Shown here one piece after another: positions 24,172 through 29,942 of a stretch of DNA of 64,000 bases. A program made the translations under genes and the position numbers. The stretch is taken from positions 1 to 64,000 of the forward strand of contig JBAIAA010000663.1 in NCBI GenBank assembly GCA_037893245.1, read 5' to 3'. The notes beneath the pieces were generated by a model. The model saw only the letters and a program-made list of their open reading frames with translations. It did no database searches and was not told where the DNA came from. Origin of the DNA: Crossaster papposus. Lineage: Eukaryota; Echinodermata; Asteroidea; Velatida; Solasteridae. Numbering within the stretch: position 1 is the first letter of the stretch; each line of letters starts with the position of its first letter.

Positions 24172-24425
24172 TTAAGCTAGTTGCCAGCTAGTTGAGTTTT
24201 GTTGAGGTTTTGTTGAGTTTTTGTTGATGATTTGTTGAACAGCTAGTTAAACAGCTAGTTGTGTTTTGTTGAGTTTTTGTTGTTGATTTGTTGTATAGCT
24301 AGTTGTTAAGTACTTACATAGCTAGTTGTAATTTGTTGATGATTTGTTGTATAGGTAATTGTCAGCTAGTTAAACAGCTAGTTGTGTTTTGTTGAATAGC
24401 TAGTTGCAACTAGTTTATCTCGCTA
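24163..24425. repeat. Degenerate GCTAGTT / TTTTGTTGAG repeat region
   Basis: This gene-free stretch after the ATPase stop holds about ten copies of GCTAGTT, mostly within AGCTAGTTG or AGCTAGTTAA, interleaved with TTTTGTTGA and GATTTGTTG words. Spacing is irregular and no strict unit length is visible. AGCTAGTT also occurs in the 33-bp repeats at the element's left end. Possible roles are a protein-binding array, a replication or packaging signal, or a decayed coding region; the sequence does not decide. No open frame of note is present. Confidence 0.8.
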
Positions 24426-24431
24426 TAATAA

Positions 24432-25082
24432 ATGTTCGTGCTGATCGATCTTTCACTCAAATTTATTATAGCGTCGACCTTGTGTATTTTATCTTACGAA
24501 TATTTTTCTCTAAAAAATAAATTATATCGTCTTATAAAAATGGAGCTGTCTACTTTAGACTCTAGCGCGCCGGAAACAGAAAAACATAAAACTAGACTTT
24601 TGGGTGTAGTATCAGCCGGTGATTCTAAGAAGTATTTAGGTAAAGAATTTAGCCAGGGAGACATAGAAAACCTAGACGCGAGCAAACAAGAAAAAATGTA
24701 CAATCATTATGAGGCTCGACTGGGTAAAGAAATGATTACTAGTTTGGGTAACTGCGTGCTAGGGATTTATTCGAGAGTTTTAGGCGCGAGTCTACCTATG
24801 ATCAAACCCCTAGGTGTCAGTCTACGAGTAGACTCGGAAGACGCACTCACCAAAGATCTAGAGGAAGATCCAGTTATATCTAGCTCGATAGCCAGCCTAC
24901 TCTGCGAAGTTTATTATAACTACGGAATGTTGTTGTCACCGTTAGTAGGTTTCTTGATAACATCTAAACATTTAGTTATTAACAAAAATAATTCTCTACC
25001 TATAATAAAAGATGAGTCAACTAGAGAGCCCTCTTCAGACGGAGACTCTAAAAGCCCCAAAGGTACAGACGGTGACGACTAA
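24432..25082 (+). CDS. Uncharacterised membrane-associated protein, 216 or 180 aa
   Basis: Function unknown. Two starts are plausible. The ATG at 24432 (after TATAATAA) adds a 36-residue N-terminus with a hydrophobic helix (about 5-25). The ATG at 24540 (Met37) is directly preceded by TATAAAA, the same arrangement as the capsid gene, and gives MELSTLDS as N-terminus. I slightly favour 24540 as the main start, with the longer form as a possible membrane-anchored isoform. The body has two more hydrophobic stretches (about 101-130 and 151-177) and an acidic, Ser-rich tail ending GTDGDD. The last 71 nt overlap the next gene in another frame. No recognised domain. Confidence 0.72.
   Translation: MFVLIDLSLKFIIASTLCILSYEYFSLKNKLYRLIKMELSTLDSSAPETEKHKTRLLGVVSAGDSKKYLGKEFSQGDIENLDASKQEKMYNHYEARLGKEMITSLGNCVLGIYSRVLGASLPMIKPLGVSLRVDSEDALTKDLEEDPVISSSIASLLCEVYYNYGMLLSPLVGFLITSKHLVINKNNSLPIIKDESTREPSSDGDSKSPKGTDGDD
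25001..25010 (+). promoter_or_regulatory. TATAATAAAA before the 126-aa gene
   Basis: TATAATAAAA ends one base before the ATG at 25012 and lies inside the coding region of the upstream gene. The identical 10-mer stands at 25671-25680, directly before the ATG at 25681. Two exact copies in the same place relative to a start codon suggest a real expression signal. Confidence 0.5.
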
Positions 25083-25392
25083 AACTAAAAATCCTGATAG
25101 AGTAAAACAAGGCAAGGCATTAGCGGAACACAACAAAAAGAGAAAAGAACAAATTGCCAAGATGCAAAATATAGACGTAAAAACTACTACTCCTCTTTCT
25201 TCGTACGCGGCAGTTGGACCATGCTTTTGGACGTCGCTGGTGGTTGTTGTAGTTTTAGGAGGACTCTTAACCGTTGGCTGGAGCCAGAGGGTCTCACCAC
25301 CTGCTTTAGCACCACCTCAGCCAACCCAGCCAACGACCAAGAGCCCAAAGAAGACTCTAACCCAACCCCCTTCGTGGGTAGAAATGGAATAA
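25012..25392 (+). CDS. Small single-pass membrane protein, 126 aa
   Basis: Function unknown. A Thr/Lys-rich N-terminus contains a strongly basic, probably helical segment (KNPDRVKQGKALAEHNKKRK, 26-45). One clear membrane helix (about 72-90, with VVVVVLGGLL) follows, then a Pro/Thr/Gln-rich tail (96-120). With no signal peptide and a basic side before the helix, the positive-inside rule puts the N-terminus in the cytosol or virion interior and the Pro-rich tail outside. It overlaps the previous gene by 71 nt in the +1 frame. It ends 29 bp before the next ATG, and that gap holds AATAAA (25404-25409). The basic part could bind DNA, but that is a guess. Confidence 0.75.
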   Translation: MSQLESPLQTETLKAPKVQTVTTKTKNPDRVKQGKALAEHNKKRKEQIAKMQNIDVKTTTPLSSYAAVGPCFWTSLVVVVVLGGLLTVGWSQRVSPPALAPPQPTQPTTKSPKKTLTQPPSWVEME

Positions 25393-25421
25393 TTTTTTTT
25401 TTAAATAAACACGTTTAATAA

Positions 25422-25655
25422 ATGGATACTAATAGCATCGTCAACAATCTCTATCACGCCGCTATCATCTCTATGTTAAGCGTAGGATTTACCATGTTTA
25501 GTAAAAAACTGTTGAAGATCAAACCGGCCGATCTCGACAAGTTGAGCGTAGAAGATGTAGCGAAACTAACGGCTACGATAAGCGGATCGATGTATGTAAA
25601 AACATGGCTGGTATCGCAAAATATACTTCCACCAAATATATTAAATTCGACTTAA
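25422..25655 (+). CDS. Small hydrophobic protein, 77 aa
   Basis: Function unknown. An N-terminal hydrophobic helix (about 10-26) ends in a basic turn (SKKLLKIK). A second amphipathic helix (KLSVEDVAKLTATISGSMYV, 40-59) leads to a hydrophobic C-terminus with LPPNIL. It is probably a small membrane-associated protein. The ATG follows TTTAATAA. It is packed tightly in the rightward block, 29 bp after one gene and 25 bp before the next ATG, which argues for a real gene despite its size. Confidence 0.7.
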   Translation: MDTNSIVNNLYHAAIISMLSVGFTMFSKKLLKIKPADLDKLSVEDVAKLTATISGSMYVKTWLVSQNILPPNILNST

Positions 25656-25680
25656 AAACTTTAGTTTGTTTATAATAAAA

Positions 25681-27009
25681 ATGGCTGAAGGTGGAGATTT
25701 TGAACCGGTAGAAGACTACGAGGAAGAAGACTACGAGGAAGAAGAGGATCAGTTAGTAGAAAATCTAGATTACTCTCTCGACAACACAGCGGCGTTAGAT
25801 CCAGCCGTTGTTCAAGCCCGTGAAAATACCTTGCAACAAGGGAGACGTTTGCTTATTAATAATCCAAGAGTCGAAAGTTTCTATAAAAGTCAAAAACAAA
25901 AACAATATGGAGTTACGAAATGGGAAAGATTTGAGGAAAAAGATAACACGTTATATTTTAAAACCGACGGCAAGAAAGTAAGATTATCGCAGAAAAGCAA
26001 ACCCAATATGTTTTTAGCACTAAGTTCTATTGAACTTAATGCTAAACAATTAAAACTCAACGGTATAACTTTTATTAGAAATGAATTAGGTTTTAAAGAT
26101 TATAAAGTAAATCCACTTGGTAAAAAACAACAACAACGACTCCAACAGATTGAACCGGAGTCTATTTCGATGCAAGATCTTCCAAAAGCGGTCGACGATT
26201 TAAGCGAAATTCTGGAAACTTTAGACTCAGAACAAGAAAACAGTTTTACCGAAGAACGAGAAACGGACTTATCCGTCAGAGATGTCGAAGATCTTAAACG
26301 AGAAATTGACTTATCCAAAAGAGAAATCGCGGGTTTAAGCAAAGCTCTTCAAACAATGAGAGGCAACTTAGAACTAAATGCAGCGCGTCTCAGAGAACTC
26401 GACGATGAGATAGCCCAGACCGAAGGAGCATTAGCCGAGTCAACGAGCGACGGTTCCACGGCAGAAATGAGAGATAGATTAGTAGACTTAAAAATCGAAA
26501 GATCGGCTAGATTAGAAGTCGCGTCTGTCTTCGAAAACAAACTCAGAAGTCAGCCGAGTAGAATCAAAGAAACGATTATGAGGATGTTATATGATGACGA
26601 GACCTTAGGAGAAAAAATTAGAACGTTGTTTAGAGAACAAGGTGTGACCGTCGCTAGCATTTTGACGGCGTTTAGTTTGGCTATCGGTTTGATAGTAAAG
26701 AGCGTTTTGTCTGTAGGTGCGCCGGCGCTCACACCCCTCCCTACTCCCACACCCTCACCCACACCCACTCCACCGTCTCACTCGGCTAACGTAAAAGAAT
26801 GGATACAGTCGCAACTAAAACACTTGTCAAACGTGCTCGCTAAACTAGGCTCTAAGCTGCTCGGCGCCTTGCCCGGAATTTTAGGCGGTATAGCGAGTTG
26901 GATATTTAACGTATTGAGTAAAACCGCCGGATGGTTGGGAGAAAACGTGTGGGCTTTTATAGTGGGAGTCGGAACTTTAATTTTTGTTTATTTACAAAAG
27001 CGTCTCTAA
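25681..27009 (+). CDS. Coiled-coil multi-pass membrane protein, 442 aa
   Basis: Function unknown; a virion-membrane or entry-related role is possible but unproven. Order of parts: very acidic N-terminus (DYEEEDYEEEED, about 12-23), a globular part, a long charged coiled coil (about 198-285), an amphipathic segment (KIRTLFREQGVTVAS), a membrane helix (about 323-345), a Pro/Thr-rich linker (TPLPTPTPSPTPTPP, 351-365), and a Gly/Ala/Leu-rich C-terminus with two more hydrophobic segments (about 390-412 and 424-438). The frame is open from a TTG at 25666, but the first ATG is 25681, directly after TATAATAAAA, and I take that start. The stop codon lies at the foot of the hairpin at 27008-27050. Confidence 0.82.
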   Translation: MAEGGDFEPVEDYEEEDYEEEEDQLVENLDYSLDNTAALDPAVVQARENTLQQGRRLLINNPRVESFYKSQKQKQYGVTKWERFEEKDNTLYFKTDGKKVRLSQKSKPNMFLALSSIELNAKQLKLNGITFIRNELGFKDYKVNPLGKKQQQRLQQIEPESISMQDLPKAVDDLSEILETLDSEQENSFTEERETDLSVRDVEDLKREIDLSKREIAGLSKALQTMRGNLELNAARLRELDDEIAQTEGALAESTSDGSTAEMRDRLVDLKIERSARLEVASVFENKLRSQPSRIKETIMRMLYDDETLGEKIRTLFREQGVTVASILTAFSLAIGLIVKSVLSVGAPALTPLPTPTPSPTPTPPSHSANVKEWIQSQLKHLSNVLAKLGSKLLGALPGILGGIASWIFNVLSKTAGWLGENVWAFIVGVGTLIFVYLQKRL

Positions 27010-27054
27010 AAAAAAAAGCCTTCTAGAGCTAACAGAAGGCTTTTTTTTTTTTTT
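27008..27054. terminator. Hairpin with A/T flanks between convergent genes
   Basis: GCCTTCT (27018-27024) pairs with AGAAGGC (27034-27040) around a 9-nt loop. The stem extends through ten A (27008-27017) and ten T (27041-27050), giving up to 17 bp, with four further T. The stop codons of the converging genes sit at its two feet (27007-27009 and 27053-27055). On either strand a transcript would form a GC-containing stem followed by a U tract, like a bidirectional intrinsic terminator. Such a form is unusual for Pol II genes. Confidence 0.7.
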
Positions 27055-28468
27055 ACCACAAGTCTAAAAGCAGGTATGAGATACCCGCTATGGCTAAAGT
27101 ACCGACAATCAGCGAAGTTTTTTCATACTCATGAGGATCTCTCTGCTGTGGCTCGACCGCGGGTGTAGGTATAGGGAAGGGAGCAGGTGTTGGTGGCTCG
27201 ACCGCGGGTATAGGAAAGGGTTGTGGCTCGACCGCGGGTGCTGGTGTTGCTGGTGGTGGTGGTTGAGCCGGGCTTTTGGGCGTTGGTGCTAGGTCGACCG
27301 CGAGAGTTGGCGTTGGTGGTACGTTTGAGTTTAACCCCAACGACAACTCAGCGGTCGCAATCTGTATATTGTTGTTATATCCTTCATGGGTTCCGACCCT
27401 CAATTGCATGTTTGAAGGCACGAGATATAATCCTTTTGCCAACACAAAGTTTAACGAACTCCTGGCGTATTGCAGCGAATCTTGAAATTGGGTTATAGAT
27501 TCTTCTAGATCGGTCGGAGACGATATCAAACCTTCTACGATATTAACAAACTGGGTTTGGGCATCGAGCCCCGTACCCGGAGTTAAAATACTAGTTTTTG
27601 TTTGCGCTTGAGAACCCAACAGCGCGTAAACATACGCCCTGATAGATTCGTTTATTTTTTCTATTCCGACGTCGGTAAAGTGAGTGGTGGGGCTTATAAA
27701 ACGTTTCCACGCCGAGCCAACGGCGTCGTCTTGCGTCAAATTTGTCACCGTAAAAGAGCTGTAACGCCCAGATCCTCCAGGAGGATCCGAGGGACCAAAC
27801 CCCATTTTAGTTCCCCCCGCGTATTTGCCGTAACCAATACCCAAGTCCGTGGTATCGTAATCTCCTAGAGGTTTACCCCAAGCATAAGCCTGTCCCAATC
27901 CACCCGAGTAGAGATCTACCGTCTGTATCCAAGTATTTTTAGGATCCGTAGAATAAAATCTACACGCGTCGATATAAGACCCACGATCTATGTTGTTGTT
28001 TACGGCATTAAATATAGTATCGTTCGGAGTGGGACATTTAAGAAACTCTAATATTTTTCTAACGGTAAAATAAACGTGAAATCTGTATACAACGCTCGTC
28101 AGAGGATCCGCTGAATAAAGTAGATCCCACCCCAAACCTACCCCGGTGGTACTACACCAAATGGCAAAATTAAGTTGATTTTGATAAAACGTCAGCGGAT
28201 CAGTTTTCCATCTGTTTATTACCTCGTCCGTTTTAACGACGGGTAACTTATAATCGACGAGTAAATCTGGAAAAGTAGCTATAAAAGAACCGCGGCCGAC
28301 CGCGTTAACTACTATCTCTAGACTCTTAAAATCTAAGTCCAGCTTGTTAGCTTGTTCTTGTGCTTGTTCTTTCAGTCTCGATATATTTTTATCTTCTTCG
28401 ATCAGTCTAGAGTAATTTTTAGCTTGTTCTTTCAGTCTCGATATATTTTCTACGACCGTGTTGTTCAT
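27053..28468 (-). CDS. Large protein with Pro-rich stalk and C-terminal anchor, 471 aa
   Basis: Function unknown. The N-terminus carries a tandem repeat: ISRLKEQA occurs at residues 9-16 and 29-36, also visible as a 60-bp DNA duplication, and probably forms a coiled coil. A large central domain follows (about 45-380) with Trp, Tyr and Gly-rich stretches and no motif I can assign. A Pro-rich stalk with PAVEP repeats (383-440) leads to a C-terminal membrane helix (about 452-468). Tail-anchored display of the large domain on a stalk is a reasonable reading, for example a surface or spike-like protein, but this is inference. TATAAAAA directly precedes the ATG on the minus strand (28469-28476). 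It is the only leftward gene in the middle of the element. Confidence 0.8.
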   Translation of the reverse strand: MNNTVVENISRLKEQAKNYSRLIEEDKNISRLKEQAQEQANKLDLDFKSLEIVVNAVGRGSFIATFPDLLVDYKLPVVKTDEVINRWKTDPLTFYQNQLNFAIWCSTTGVGLGWDLLYSADPLTSVVYRFHVYFTVRKILEFLKCPTPNDTIFNAVNNNIDRGSYIDACRFYSTDPKNTWIQTVDLYSGGLGQAYAWGKPLGDYDTTDLGIGYGKYAGGTKMGFGPSDPPGGSGRYSSFTVTNLTQDDAVGSAWKRFISPTTHFTDVGIEKINESIRAYVYALLGSQAQTKTSILTPGTGLDAQTQFVNIVEGLISSPTDLEESITQFQDSLQYARSSLNFVLAKGLYLVPSNMQLRVGTHEGYNNNIQIATAELSLGLNSNVPPTPTLAVDLAPTPKSPAQPPPPATPAPAVEPQPFPIPAVEPPTPAPFPIPTPAVEPQQRDPHEYEKTSLIVGTLAIAGISYLLLDLW

Positions 28469-28505
28469 TTTTTATAGGTATTTTTTATATTACTTATTTT
28501 AAAAT
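28469..28505. promoter_or_regulatory. Second divergent promoter region
   Basis: A 37-bp A/T-rich spacer separates the starts of the leftward 471-aa gene and the rightward 142-aa gene. Read leftward, TATAAAAA abuts the ATG; read rightward, TATTTTAAAAT abuts the other. As at 22223-22265, both start signals are packed into less than 50 bp. Confidence 0.5.
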
Positions 28506-28934
28506 ATGGCTAGCATCGCTATGATGATAGGAGGCGCAATAGTTAACGCCTTAGCTTTTACGGGGTCAAACTTTTTATTTTCGAGCATGAAACAACAACA
28601 ACAAGATGAAGAGCGCAAGAGACACGACTTGGCTTTAGAAAAACTGACAACGGCAAAAAACAATTGGGAAATAGCGAGGATAAAGTATCTCGATTGGTTA
28701 AACGATCGACTCAAAAAACAAGCAAAGGCTCAAAGAACTTTTGAAAGTATAGATGAGGCTCTTAGGGAATACAACTCGGTCACTCACTCAGACGCACGAG
28801 TACCCGTGGGACTGCGGCATGAGCCCACTCTAGCTGATTTTTACGCACCGAGCGAAGATCAAAAGACCGGCGAGTTAGCGTTTGTTTTAGGAGGAACTGC
28901 GTTGGTAGGTTTTTTAGTTTATAAGTTTGTTTAG
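28506..28934 (+). CDS. Small protein with hydrophobic ends and coiled coil, 142 aa
   Basis: Function unknown. The N-terminus (MASIAMMIGGAIVNALAF, 1-18) is a Gly/Ala-rich hydrophobic or amphipathic helix. A charged, Gln- and Lys-rich coiled coil follows (about 29-80), then a short linker with EPTLADFYAP, and a C-terminal hydrophobic helix (123-142). The shape (amphipathic N-terminus, helical middle) recalls membrane-active minor capsid proteins of adenovirus-like viruses, but there is no sequence proof. It starts 37 bp from the divergent 471-aa gene and ends 9 bp before the integrase ATG, so the two may share a transcript. Confidence 0.78.
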   Translation: MASIAMMIGGAIVNALAFTGSNFLFSSMKQQQQDEERKRHDLALEKLTTAKNNWEIARIKYLDWLNDRLKKQAKAQRTFESIDEALREYNSVTHSDARVPVGLRHEPTLADFYAPSEDQKTGELAFVLGGTALVGFLVYKFV

Positions 28935-28943
28935 TTAAGTTAA

Positions 28944-29942
28944 ATGGAAACAAAGTTTAAAAAAGTATATTACAGCCCCGCCGGTTATTGGAAGGGTGAA
29001 GGCGCGGTTATAAAATTAGCTAAAAAAACGGGCGCGTCCAAAGAAGAAGCTAGAAATTGGTTAAGAAAACAAGCGTTGTGGCAAATTTATTTACCACCTC
29101 CTACGTATATAAGCAGACCTACGAGTTTGAACAAGTCCATGGCTGTGCCAAACGAAATGCACCAGATAGACTTGTTATTTTTACCTTATGATAAAGTCGG
29201 TAAAAAAGAATACAAGTACGCGATGACGGTCGTGGATGTAGCCACGCGTTTTAAAGAGGCCGAACCTTTGACCAACAAGACGAGTACCCAAGTGGCCGAC
29301 GCTTTGAGTCGAGTTTACGCTAGGTCACCTTTGACTTGGCCTAAGCTGTTAAAAGTAGACGCGGGTAAAGAATTTCAAGGCGAATTTAAAAAACAACTGA
29401 AAGAGGAAAAAGTCGCGATACAAGTGGGAGAACCAGGCAACCACAGAGCGCAGGCAATAGTAGAAAGATTTAACAAGACTTTAGCGGAGAGATTGTTTGG
29501 TCATCAATATGCCCAAGAACTCGTTAATCCAACAGAGAGATCGCGACTCTGGGTTAAAAGATTGCCCGACGTGATTAAGGCATTAAACGACGAAACCACC
29601 AGATTAATAACGACGGAAGATTACGAGCCACTAACTCCCAAGCTAGCGATGCAAGAAACGCAAGTTCGTCAAATCAGTTCTTCCCTAGACGAGGTAGAAA
29701 AAGAGTTGGTGAAAAAAGGTGATATTTTTAGATATCTTTACGCACCCGGAGAGTTAGAGGGGGGAGAGCGCAGACGAGCGACCGACCCTATTTGGAGTCT
29801 CGAGGTGTTTAGTCTAGACCGCGTGATCAAAGTAGACAACCAGCCCACTATTTATTATCTCAAAAAAGGTCCCAATCGAAGTTTCGTTAGTCAAGAGCTT
29901 CAGGTCGTTCCACCAGACACCGAGTTACCTCCTAGTTTATAG
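28944..29942 (+). CDS. Retroviral-type DDE integrase (332 aa)
   Basis: Joins the element's ends to target DNA. The catalytic triad is visible: D76 in HQIDLLF, D139 in KVDAGKEF and E174 in AIVERFNKTL. With 34 residues between the second D and E this is the classical DD35E form of the rve fold. A short N-terminal helical part (about 20-46, KKTGASKEEARNWLRKQ) lacks an obvious HHCC zinc finger. The C-terminal part (about 258-325, with IWSLEVFSLDRVIKVDNQPTIYYL) looks like the SH3-like barrel of integrases; no chromodomain is evident. All catalytic residues are present and the frame is open. Its 3' end overlaps the convergent polymerase gene by 43 bp. Confidence 0.96.
   Translation: METKFKKVYYSPAGYWKGEGAVIKLAKKTGASKEEARNWLRKQALWQIYLPPPTYISRPTSLNKSMAVPNEMHQIDLLFLPYDKVGKKEYKYAMTVVDVATRFKEAEPLTNKTSTQVADALSRVYARSPLTWPKLLKVDAGKEFQGEFKKQLKEEKVAIQVGEPGNHRAQAIVERFNKTLAERLFGHQYAQELVNPTERSRLWVKRLPDVIKALNDETTRLITTEDYEPLTPKLAMQETQVRQISSSLDEVEKELVKKGDIFRYLYAPGELEGGERRRATDPIWSLEVFSLDRVIKVDNQPTIYYLKKGPNRSFVSQELQVVPPDTELPPSL

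Noticed and set aside
25221..25418. 65-aa plus-strand frame overlapping the 126-aa gene
   Set aside because: No start motif and no recognisable composition; the 126-aa frame has the TATAATAAAA leader and a clear membrane helix.
25666..25680. TTG start at 25666 for the large coiled-coil protein
   Set aside because: A eukaryotic element would use the first ATG at 25681, which is directly preceded by the same TATAATAAAA found before 25012.
27223..27868. Plus-strand frames at 27223, 27276 and 27602
   Set aside because: Shadows of the Pro-rich and central parts of the 471-aa minus-strand gene.
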